This document shows positions 8,313-15,533 of a DNA stretch of 64,000 nt, in pieces; positions within the stretch are counted from its first letter, which is position 1, and each line of letters opens with the position of its first letter. Where the stretch lies: the NCBI GenBank assembly GCA_016720595.1, contig JADKKI010000025.1:62001-126000 (forward strand). Direction: 5' to 3'. The position numbers and the translations under genes were made by a program. This DNA comes from Myxococcales bacterium (GTDB lineage: Bacteria > Myxococcota_A > Polyangia > Haliangiales > Haliangiaceae). The notes under the pieces were generated by a model, which did not search any database, was not told the DNA's origin, and worked only from the letters and a program-made list of their open reading frames with translations.

Positions 8313-8695
8313 GAACCGCCAGGGCTTCCGCTCGCTGGTGCGCACTTCCGTGCCCCGGAGGTGACGAACCGCCAAGGACGCCAAGGACGCCAAGGTCGGA
8401 GAGCTTCCTTCAACCTGTCGCGAGCTCCCGCCCGAGGACGCGAGCGCTCCTGTTGGCTGGTTCGTACTTTGGTGTTCCAGAGAAAGCGCGCATCACAAGA
8501 ATGCGGCCCCAGGAGCGCCACACAGAAATCGGGCACGGAAGTGCCACCCAACAAACAGGAGCGCTCGCGTCCTCGGGCGGGAGCTCGCGACGCGTGGAAA
8601 AAACTCTCCGACCTTGGCGACCTTGGCGACCTTGGCGGTTCGTAAACTCCGGGGCACGGAAGTGCCAACCAGCGAACGGAAGGCGCTGGCGGTTC
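8313..8695. repeat. Long inverted repeat, about 142-nt arms with a 99-nt loop
   Basis: The arms 8313-8454 and 8554-8695 are reverse complements at close to 90 percent, with two compensating single-base gaps; the inner 38 nt (through GCTCCCGCCCGAGGACGCG) are identical. Each arm carries tandem GCCAAGGAC/GCCAAGGTC units and a GCACTTCCGTGCC mini-hairpin, and a further copy of that mini-hairpin lies in the loop. It looks like a non-autonomous palindromic element (MITE-like) or a very large RNA hairpin. It fills most of the gene-free stretch 8251-8872; I see no supported ORF in that stretch. Confidence 0.85.
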
Positions 8696-8731
8696 GTGTC
8701 GCGGTTCGCTGGCGGTTCGCCCCGCGGTTCG
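8689..8731. repeat. Four phased GCGGTTCG direct repeats
   Basis: GCGGTTCG occurs at 8689, 8701, 8712 and 8724, a spacing of 11-12 nt, at and beyond the right end of the long inverted repeat and upstream of the peptide-4 gene. The near-helical spacing could mark a protein-binding array, or it may simply be repeat decay. Confidence 0.6.
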
Positions 8732-8872
8732 CCCGAGTGGCTTGGCGGCTAGCCGTTGCTCGCAGGTTGCGCTGTGTCACCCACGATGATCGCCATTCCT
8801 CGTCGAGAACACGCTAGATGCGCGGAACGACACGCGCGGAGAACCGGCACACCAGCTGCACATAGTCAGGTC

Positions 8873-9121
8873 ATGCAGGACATCGACGCCATCGAGGCGA
8901 TCAACTTCGAACAGCTCGTCACGGTCACGGACCGTCTGCTGCTTCGCGGTCGTCCCGCACGGCGTCCGAGCACCAGCCGGATCACGGTCGAGCGTGTCGA
9001 CCAGGCTCCAGAGCTCACGTTGCGCCTGAAACCGAATCAAGCACTGTGGCGGAGGTTCACCACCACCGCTCTGTTCACCGCGCTGTTCTCCGTGACCGCG
9101 GCGATCGTCAGCCTTCTCTAA
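8873..9121 (+). CDS. Small protein with degenerate peptide leader and C-terminal membrane helix
   Basis: 82 aa, ATG at 8873 with AGG close upstream. The N-terminus INFEQLVTVTDRL aligns with the double-glycine leader of peptide 3 (SELVTVTGG), but GG is replaced by DR, so cleavage is not expected. A basic middle (RGRPARRPSTSR) leads to a C-terminal membrane helix (TTALFTALFSVTAAIVSLL). It lacks Met runs. Possible roles are an immunity or retention protein derived from a precursor, or a membrane-anchored decoy. The start and reading frame are reasonable but rest mainly on the leader similarity. Confidence 0.55.
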   Translation: MQDIDAIEAINFEQLVTVTDRLLLRGRPARRPSTSRITVERVDQAPELTLRLKPNQALWRRFTTTALFTALFSVTAAIVSLL

Positions 9122-9180
9122 CGAGAGAACACAACAACCGTCTTTTGGTGAGAACAGTCGAGACGTGGTGACTCGACTGA

Positions 9181-9231
9181 GGGTGCGGCTCGGAATGGGC
9201 CCCGGGCCGCACCCGCTCTCACCGATTTTTT
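9181..9231 (+). terminator. Putative terminator after the small membrane protein
   Basis: GGGTGCGGC / GCCGCACCC form a stem, with a T6 run about 11 nt further on. The gap makes it a weaker intrinsic terminator. It lies between the convergent gene ends at 9121 and 9240. Confidence 0.4.
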
Positions 9232-9239
9232 GGGGCCTG

Positions 9240-9713
9240 CTACTCCTCGTCGAGTGGCAGGCCCAGCTGCTGGGTCGGGCGATCTGGGGCGCTGCCGTCG
9301 AGGCGGACCGCGCCGCTCTCGTCGGTGTAGTTCGCGGCGAGGCGGGTCGCGCTCACCGGATCGATGTTCTCGAGCCGGGTCAGCGCGAGCGCCACGATGT
9401 CGCTCCACGCCACGGACTTGCGGCCACTGTCGACCAGCGTGGCCTCGATGTCGCGCGCGAGCCGGCGAAGATCGTCGTCGGTGATCGTGTCGCGGTGCGC
9501 GGCGATCCGCTGGAGCGCGGCGTACAGCTTGTCGCCATCGAACGGCTCGAGCGTCCCATCACGCTTGGCGACCTTGAGGCTCGGTGCGCCGATCGTCTCG
9601 TAGGTGGTGAACCTGCGCTTGCACACGGTGCAGGCGCGCCGTCGGCGCAGGCCGTCCGCCGTGACCCGGGTCTCGGTCACGCTGGAGTCGCCGGTGCAAT
9701 ACGGGCACTGCAC
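9240..9713 (-). CDS. nrdR: Transcriptional repressor NrdR
   Basis: Zinc- and nucleotide-sensing repressor of ribonucleotide reductase genes. The 157-aa protein has the usual family length: a zinc ribbon with C3, C6, C28 and C31 (CPYC and CTVC), the RRRFTTYE-like motif (KRRFTTYETIG), and an ATP-cone domain from about residue 48 (VAKRDGTLEPFDGDKL). It starts with GTG at 9713. No ribonucleotide reductase gene is in the window, and the gene appears monocistronic. Confidence 0.95.
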   Translation of the reverse strand: MQCPYCTGDSSVTETRVTADGLRRRRACTVCKRRFTTYETIGAPSLKVAKRDGTLEPFDGDKLYAALQRIAAHRDTITDDDLRRLARDIEATLVDSGRKSVAWSDIVALALTRLENIDPVSATRLAANYTDESGAVRLDGSAPDRPTQQLGLPLDEE

Positions 9714-9752
9714 GTACCCGATCGTAGCGCCTCGGCGCCGATCGGCGAAATT

Positions 9753-10226
9753 TCAGCCGAAACCCTTGTTCGGGACGCCGTGGTACTTGGCCCACGGCCC
9801 GATCGCGAGCTTGAGCGCCTTGGACATGCCCTGCGGCAGCCCGATGGTGTTGCCGTTCCACTTGATCAGGCGCCAGAACACCGTGTGCTTGATCATCGAG
9901 ATCTGCGAGGCCTCGAGCACGAAGCTGCCGGGCCGCTGCGCCATCACCTGCTGGACGGTCAGCTCGTCGACGATCGGGGGAACGTCACCGGCCGCGCCGG
10001 GGGTCCCGAGGGCGACGATCGCCCCGCCGATCGCCCCGCCGAGGCCCTGGCCGATCGCGGCGGCCCAGGCGCCTCCCTGCTTGTCGCAGACGAAGTACAT
10101 GCGGCCAGCCGCCAGGAACAGGTGGCCGTAGTACCGCTTCATCTTCAGCTGCATCGTCAGCGGAAACGGGATCAGGCCCGGCGGCGGGGCGGGGTGGGTC
10201 TGGTCGGGGGTCATGAGGGTGGTCAT
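9753..10226 (-). CDS. Hypothetical protein, possibly PH/GRAM-like
   Basis: 157 aa from ATG 10226 (MTTLMTPDQ). After a Pro-rich start it reads MKRYYGHLFLAAGRMYFVCD, a beta-strand pattern like the first strands of PH or GRAM-type membrane-binding folds, then a Gly/Ala hydrophobic helix (GQGLGGAIGGAIVAL) and later strands (GSFVLEASQISMIK, WNGNTIGLP). No catalytic motif and no signal peptide are seen. It lies upstream of nrdR on the same strand with a 40-nt gap. Function unknown. Confidence 0.6.
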   Translation of the reverse strand: MTTLMTPDQTHPAPPPGLIPFPLTMQLKMKRYYGHLFLAAGRMYFVCDKQGGAWAAAIGQGLGGAIGGAIVALGTPGAAGDVPPIVDELTVQQVMAQRPGSFVLEASQISMIKHTVFWRLIKWNGNTIGLPQGMSKALKLAIGPWAKYHGVPNKGFG

Positions 10227-10281
10227 GCCAGGGTCCGGACGGAGCCCGCAAGCGCCAGTCGCATCGCCCAACGCAACCCGC

Positions 10282-11217
10282 TTATCGCGTGCAGCGGTAC
10301 TTGGTCATCAAGCTCGGGGAGCCGCCGGTATCCGACATCCGGTAGAACATGTCCCCACGCACCGCGAGGGTCTCGGGGAAGCCCACGCCGAGCGCTGCGA
10401 GCAACGACACGGTCGCCGTCGAGGGGTTGCTCCAGCCTTTGACCTCGTAGACGTTGGCGAGGTCGAACAGGTTCGAGCCCGCCCACAACGACCCGTCGTC
10501 GCTGAACGCGCAATCGGCGAGCGCTCCGGGGCGCGTGATCGGGATCGCCAGGTCGTGATGCGCGATGAGCTCGCCGTCCTCGTCGGTCAGGCAGTACAGC
10601 GCACCATCGGCCTTCGAGGCCGCGAACCCCACGCACGGGCCGGCCCGATGGGCGGGATCGACGAGGCACAGCCCCTCGTAGTTGCGCCCGCAGTTCGTGA
10701 TCTTGGCGCCGCACGCCATGCCTTCGCCCGTGGCCGGGCGGTTGCCGTCAGCCTTGTTGGACAGCGTGGCATCGCCCACGGGGTACGCCCGCTCGACGAG
10801 CTCGAACGACCGGGTCGCATCTCGATGCTCCCATACGCGGATCCAGCCCGACGACGTGATCGCCACCAGCTGTTCTCCACGCGCAGCCGCACCCTCGAGA
10901 TCCTCGCCGGCCTCCCCCAGTGGGAGCTTGCCCTGCTCGACGGTCACGCCCGAGTCGGGATCGATCACCGCATAGGCGCCGTCGTTGCCGCTGTCGCTGA
11001 CGACGACGAGGGACAGCTTCCCCCCGATCGTCAACCACGCGGCGCCCGAGGCCTCCGGCACCGGCGAGGCGTGCTTGAACGGCTGCGCCGCGCATGGCGG
11101 CCCGAGGGCCGGGGCACGCGCCGCGGACCCGACGGGGACCGTGGGCGGGGCATGCCCGGCGTGCCCCGAGTCGCGGCATGCGCCGACGACGAACGCGAGC
11201 AGTAGGAACCGGGTCAC
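10282..11217 (-). CDS. Lipoprotein, beta-propeller-like
   Basis: 311 aa, GTG start at 11217, with a lipoprotein signal (MTRFLLLAFVVGAC). The body has repeated beta-strand units (LTIGGKLSLVVVSDSG, GEQLVAITSSGWIRVWE, GALYCLTDEDGELIAHH, DGSLWAGSNLFDL), suggesting a secreted or membrane-anchored beta-propeller. It contains paired cysteines (CGAKITNCGRNYEGLC). It is divergent from queE with only 28 nt between starts. No known function. Confidence 0.65.
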   Translation of the reverse strand: MTRFLLLAFVVGACRDSGHAGHAPPTVPVGSAARAPALGPPCAAQPFKHASPVPEASGAAWLTIGGKLSLVVVSDSGNDGAYAVIDPDSGVTVEQGKLPLGEAGEDLEGAAARGEQLVAITSSGWIRVWEHRDATRSFELVERAYPVGDATLSNKADGNRPATGEGMACGAKITNCGRNYEGLCLVDPAHRAGPCVGFAASKADGALYCLTDEDGELIAHHDLAIPITRPGALADCAFSDDGSLWAGSNLFDLANVYEVKGWSNPSTATVSLLAALGVGFPETLAVRGDMFYRMSDTGGSPSLMTKYRCTR

Positions 11218-11245
11218 CTGTGGGCTATAGCATCCCGCTTCCCCG

Positions 11246-11866
11246 ATGTCCGAGCGCCGCTACCTCGTGAAGGAGATGTTTGGGCCCACGCTCCAGGGCG
11301 AGGGTGCGCACACCGGGCGCGCCGTCGTGTTCCTTCGGTTCGCCGCGTGCAACCTCGCGTGCACCGGCTGCGATACCGACTTCGATCCTGAAGGGGCGCG
11401 CCGGATGAGCAGCGACGAGATCGTGGGGCGGCTCCGCGAGCTCGATGCCGGCAACACCGCGCGTGTGGTCGTCACCGGAGGGGAGCCCACGCTGCAGTGG
11501 GACGCGCCGCTGTCCGAGGCGATCCGCGCCGCTGGGTTCCGCGTGCACATGGAGTCGAACGGCACGCGCGAGCTGGCGGGGCAGGTCGATTGGCTCACGG
11601 TGTCGCCGAAGCCTCAGCACCATCCCTCCAGCGTCACCCTCGCGACCGAGATCGCGCCCGACGAGCTGAAGGTCATCGTCGACGACACGGTCGACGAGCG
11701 CGTGCTCGATGGCTACGCGGCGCGCTACCGCTGCGAGCACTACTTCCTGCAGCCGTGGATGGACGACCGCTACGCGCACCACCTCGCCCGGACGATCGCC
11801 TTGATCCACGCCCGCCCACAGTGGCGGCTCTCGCTCCAGACGCACAAGATCGTCGGCGTCCCGTAG
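11246..11866 (+). CDS. queE: 7-carboxy-7-deazaguanine synthase QueE
   Basis: Radical SAM enzyme that converts 6-carboxytetrahydropterin to 7-carboxy-7-deazaguanine in preQ0/queuosine synthesis. The 206-aa protein shows the substrate motif GPTLQGEGAHTG at 13-24, the cluster ligands C35, C39 and C42 (CNLACTGC), the GGEP SAM motif (VTGGEPTLQ), and the VSPKP motif. The other queuosine genes are not in the window. Confidence 0.93.
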   Translation: MSERRYLVKEMFGPTLQGEGAHTGRAVVFLRFAACNLACTGCDTDFDPEGARRMSSDEIVGRLRELDAGNTARVVVTGGEPTLQWDAPLSEAIRAAGFRVHMESNGTRELAGQVDWLTVSPKPQHHPSSVTLATEIAPDELKVIVDDTVDERVLDGYAARYRCEHYFLQPWMDDRYAHHLARTIALIHARPQWRLSLQTHKIVGVP

Positions 11867-11875
11867 CGCGTCTCG

Positions 11876-13621
11876 TCAGGGCGGTGCGGTGCCTTGCTGG
11901 TCGACGTTGGCGTCGAAGCTCCCGGTGATCGTCGCGCCCGACGTCGTGCTGGCCTGGGTCAGCGTGAACTTGCCGAGCGTGAACCCGACATAGACGGTCG
12001 TGTTGGTCGCCGGATCGAAGTCGTAGACCGCGGCATTGGAATCGAAGAACCCGAGGGTCCCGGTCCGTGCGAAGAAGATCGCGGGCGGGATCGCCATCGA
12101 GAACACCAGGATGTGGCCATCGGACGCGCGCTGACCGAACACCTGCACCATCGCCTGGGCCGAGGTGCCGGGAGCCGGCGTCGGGTCGAGCCCGGCGCGA
12201 GCACCGACCGGGGTCAAGGTCGTGGTGACGGTGCCGACGGTGAGCGAGAAGGTTCCCGTCCCGGTGGTGAACGGGTTCGCCGCGCCGATCGTGCCCCAGG
12301 TGGTGCTGAACGTGCCCGTGGCGTGGGCCTGGATCGCGAGGCACGGATAGCCGGAGAGTGGATCCGTCCAGGTCGGGCCAGCGTCGAGTGCGGCGACGAG
12401 CTTCGCGCGCCGGCCTTGCACGAACTGCCGGACCCCGGTGACGTCGGCGTGCCACGCCATGCCCTGCACGCTGTTCACGATCGGAGCGATCAGGTTCTCC
12501 ATGCGCGTGATCTCGGCGAGCAGCTTGGTCTCGTCGAACGCACTCGTGAGGAGGGCGCGCTGCCGATCGAGGAACTCCTGACGCGTCGCAGGGATCGCGA
12601 ACAGCCGGTGCGCGAGTGCGCCATTCGCCGCGACCGCGATCGGGCCAGAGGTCGAGCCGAGGTTGCCGAACGTCGCGTCCTTCTGGAGCGCGCCGTCGGG
12701 CCCCCACGGGATGAAGTCGAGCTTGTCGGTCGTCGGGTCGTGATAGATGAAGTAGTTGTTGCGGTCGTTCGCGTAGCCGTCCCAGTGGTTCGCGATGACC
12801 TCCATCGCCCAGAACGTCTTGAACCGATCGAGGTCCAGGTACGGCGCGAGATCCGCGACCAGCGTGGCATCCGGCGAGTTCGCGATCACGTTGGTGGCCG
12901 GCATCAGGTCGCTGCCGTCGCCGCCGCCCTTGGCGTCGAACGTACCCGTCCACCCCGGGCGCAGATCGGAGAGCGTGCCCTCATAGATGTTGCCGGTGCC
13001 GTTCGCGTAGCGCTTCTTCGTGAGGTGGTGATCGATGGTCTCGACGTTCACGTAGATCCCGAGATCCGTGCCGTTGACCCGCACGTGGGCAAAGTTGCAG
13101 CGCGGCACGACGATCCCTGCGGCAGCGAACAGCTGGTACGAGACACACTGCCGGACGTACGCCGGATCCTGGTGCGAGTTGTTGAGGGTCAGCTTCTCGA
13201 GCCCGAGGTATTCGGTGCCTGGGACGAACTCGTCGAGCTTGATCTTGAGCGACGGCTTGATGTCATCGAGAGAACCGAGGAAGCCCTTCTTGTGGATCCC
13301 GACCTGGGGGAACGTGGTGCCGTCGATCGTGATCGCGGCGGAGTACCCCATGAACGGGCTCGGCGCGGGCTGGGCGAGGCAATCGCCCTCGATCACGGAG
13401 CCGATCGTGCGGGTCTCGACGCGCATCGCATTCCAGTCGTTCGCCGCCATCGTGATCGAGACGTCGACGATGTGGTTCGGCTCGAACACCGGACCGGAGA
13501 GGTCCACGTACGCATCCGGTGTGCCGGCATCGACGCCCGCGTCCGGCCCGAGAGATGGGTCCTCCGACGTCCCACATGCCGCCACCAGGATCGCGAGGGC
13601 GAGCGCCGCAAATCGAGGCAT
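11876..13621 (-). CDS. CotH kinase-family lipoprotein
   Basis: 581 aa from ATG 13621 (MPRFAALALA), with lipobox VAAC at 15-18 and an Asp/Ala-rich spacer. The CotH domain covers about residues 50-380: IHKKGFLGS, KPSLKIKLDEF, LTLNNSHQDP, the LGIYVNVE motif and the PWGPDGAL segment near the metal-binding Asp. CotH proteins are atypical kinases; in non-spore-formers they are often found near VTC polyphosphate polymerases, and one lies at 19167 here. The C-terminal 200 residues look like a separate beta-rich domain. Confidence 0.85.
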   Translation of the reverse strand: MPRFAALALAILVAACGTSEDPSLGPDAGVDAGTPDAYVDLSGPVFEPNHIVDVSITMAANDWNAMRVETRTIGSVIEGDCLAQPAPSPFMGYSAAITIDGTTFPQVGIHKKGFLGSLDDIKPSLKIKLDEFVPGTEYLGLEKLTLNNSHQDPAYVRQCVSYQLFAAAGIVVPRCNFAHVRVNGTDLGIYVNVETIDHHLTKKRYANGTGNIYEGTLSDLRPGWTGTFDAKGGGDGSDLMPATNVIANSPDATLVADLAPYLDLDRFKTFWAMEVIANHWDGYANDRNNYFIYHDPTTDKLDFIPWGPDGALQKDATFGNLGSTSGPIAVAANGALAHRLFAIPATRQEFLDRQRALLTSAFDETKLLAEITRMENLIAPIVNSVQGMAWHADVTGVRQFVQGRRAKLVAALDAGPTWTDPLSGYPCLAIQAHATGTFSTTWGTIGAANPFTTGTGTFSLTVGTVTTTLTPVGARAGLDPTPAPGTSAQAMVQVFGQRASDGHILVFSMAIPPAIFFARTGTLGFFDSNAAVYDFDPATNTTVYVGFTLGKFTLTQASTTSGATITGSFDANVDQQGTAPP

Positions 13622-13698
13622 GGGGGTGGGTCCACGCACACCGCGTGCCGTCCGAACCCCGCGGACCCACGTCGGGCGGTGTGGCTGTTTCCCACAGC

Positions 13699-15492
13699 TC
13701 ATGCCTGGCCTTGCTCGTGCAGCAGGGCCGCATAGGCGCCGTTCTTGGCCAGCAGCTCGTCGTGGGTGCCTCTCTCGACGATCTCCCCCTTGTCCATCAC
13801 CACGATGGTATCGGCCTTGCGGATGGTCGACAACCGGTGCGCGATCACGAGGCTCGTGCGGTTCGCGAGCAGCGGCTCGAGGGCGGCCTGGATCAACAGC
13901 TCGTTGTGGGTGTCGAGCGCGCTCGTTGCCTCGTCGAGGATCAGGATCCGCGGGTCGCGCAGCAGCGCGCGCGCGATCGCGAGGCGCTGGCGCTCGCCGC
14001 CCGACAACCGGTAGCCGCGGTCACCGACGATCGTCTGATAGCCCGCGGGGAGCGAAGCGATCAGGTCGTGGATCTGAGCCGACTTCGCGGCGGCTTCGAT
14101 CTGTTCGGTGGTCGCGTCGGGGCGGGCATACCGGAGGTTCTCGAGGATGGTCTCGTGGAACAGGTACGTCTCCTGCGTGACCATCGCGATCTGGGAGCGC
14201 AACGACGCCAGGTCGAGCGTGCGCACGTCGTGCCCATCCACATAGACCGCTCCCGAGGTCGGATCGTAGAGCCGTGGGACGAGCGCGGCGAGCGTGCTCT
14301 TGCCAGCGCCTGATCTCCCGACGAGCGCGACCACCTGCCCGGCAGGGATCTCGAGCTCGATGCGGGCGAGTGTGGGGCCGTCGCCACCGGGATAGGCGAA
14401 CTCGACGTTCTCGAACCGGAGCGAGCCCCGGGCGTCGGTGAGCTGCTTCGGTGCGGCCGGGTTCTGGATCTCCGGCACGAGATCCAGCACGGAGAAGATC
14501 CGGTCGAAGTAGGCGTACGAGGTCACCACATCGACGCGCACGCCGGCGAGATCGGAGGCCGGTGCGTAGAGGCGGCGGAGCAGGGCGACGAACGCGATCA
14601 CGGTGCCGAGTGCGACGCTCCCGCGGATCACGAGGATGCCGCCGGCGGCGTAGACCAGCGCCGGGCCGACCTCCTCGAAGAACTTCATGAGCATCTGGAA
14701 CCAGCGCCCCACCAGGTTGTGGCGGAGCGAGATGTCGCGGAGCTCGCTGGTCTTGCGCTCGAGGCGTGCGGCCTCGTGCGCCTCGGAGCCGGAGACCTTG
14801 ACGAGGAGCGCGCCGGACACCGAGAGCGTCTCGAGCAACACGCCGGTGACCTCGGCGAGCGAGCCCTGGGCCTGCCGCTTGAGGACCTTGCGGCGCTGGC
14901 CGATCCGCCGCGTCGGCAGGATGAACGCGGGGAGCAGCGCGAGCGCCACCAGGGCGAGCCGCCAGTCGAGCCACAGGATCGCGCCGATCGCGGTGGTGAC
15001 GACGAGGCCGTTCTGCAGCATCTTGACCAGGTTGTCCTGGAGCATCTGCCCCACGCCCTGGACGTCGTTGAGGACGCGCGACACGACCTCGCCCGGCCGC
15101 GCGGTCATGAAGTAGGTCAGCGATTGCTTCTGCACGTGGCGGAACACCTGGTTCCGCAGATCGAACATCACGTGCTCTGCGATGTACGCGGCGAGGTAGC
15201 GCTGGACCACGCTGAGGAGCCCGGCGAGGAGTGGGCCGGCGACCATCGCCCCACACAGGATCAGGAGCTCGGTCTGATCGTGCGAGGGGATCGCGTGATC
15301 CACGATCTCGCGGATGCAGAACGAGGGTGCGAGCCCGAGCATCGCGCCGAACACGATCGCGAGCACGACCATCACGGTCTGCGCGCGGTACGGCCCCAGA
15401 TACGTGAAGATCCGGCGCAGCGTCGCGCGCTGCACCTCGGGCAAGTCCCGAGGATCGATGTGGCTGCGACGGGTCGTGGTAACCGTCACCAC
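13699..15492 (-). CDS. ABC exporter (MsbA-like half-transporter)
   Basis: 597 aa from a GTG at 15492 that has GGGGAG 7 nt upstream; an ATG at 15522 is the longer alternative but would leave only 11 nt to the divergent gene. An N-terminal six-helix membrane domain (about 20-310) is followed by an ATPase domain with Walker A (GRSGAGKST), Q-loop (TQETYLFHETI), signature LSGGERQR, Walker B (ILILDEATSALD) and H-loop (IAHRLST). There is no C39 peptidase domain, so it is a lipid/drug-type exporter and probably not the processor of the double-glycine peptides. Confidence 0.9.
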   Translation of the reverse strand: MVTVTTTRRSHIDPRDLPEVQRATLRRIFTYLGPYRAQTVMVVLAIVFGAMLGLAPSFCIREIVDHAIPSHDQTELLILCGAMVAGPLLAGLLSVVQRYLAAYIAEHVMFDLRNQVFRHVQKQSLTYFMTARPGEVVSRVLNDVQGVGQMLQDNLVKMLQNGLVVTTAIGAILWLDWRLALVALALLPAFILPTRRIGQRRKVLKRQAQGSLAEVTGVLLETLSVSGALLVKVSGSEAHEAARLERKTSELRDISLRHNLVGRWFQMLMKFFEEVGPALVYAAGGILVIRGSVALGTVIAFVALLRRLYAPASDLAGVRVDVVTSYAYFDRIFSVLDLVPEIQNPAAPKQLTDARGSLRFENVEFAYPGGDGPTLARIELEIPAGQVVALVGRSGAGKSTLAALVPRLYDPTSGAVYVDGHDVRTLDLASLRSQIAMVTQETYLFHETILENLRYARPDATTEQIEAAAKSAQIHDLIASLPAGYQTIVGDRGYRLSGGERQRLAIARALLRDPRILILDEATSALDTHNELLIQAALEPLLANRTSLVIAHRLSTIRKADTIVVMDKGEIVERGTHDELLAKNGAYAALLHEQGQA

Positions 15493-15533
15493 ATTGCTGC
15501 TCCCCGCGCCGGATTGTAGCATCCTCGATCGAG

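Noticed and set aside
8363..8400. Tandem GCCAAGGAC units as a CRISPR array
   Set aside because: Units are 9 nt with no spacers; they belong to the inverted repeat.
9181..9231. NrdR-type operator near nrdR
   Set aside because: The sequence is a hairpin with a T-run, and it lies downstream of nrdR, not upstream.
13699..15492. ABC exporter as the peptide maturation transporter
   Set aside because: It lacks the C39 peptidase domain and is not next to the peptide genes.
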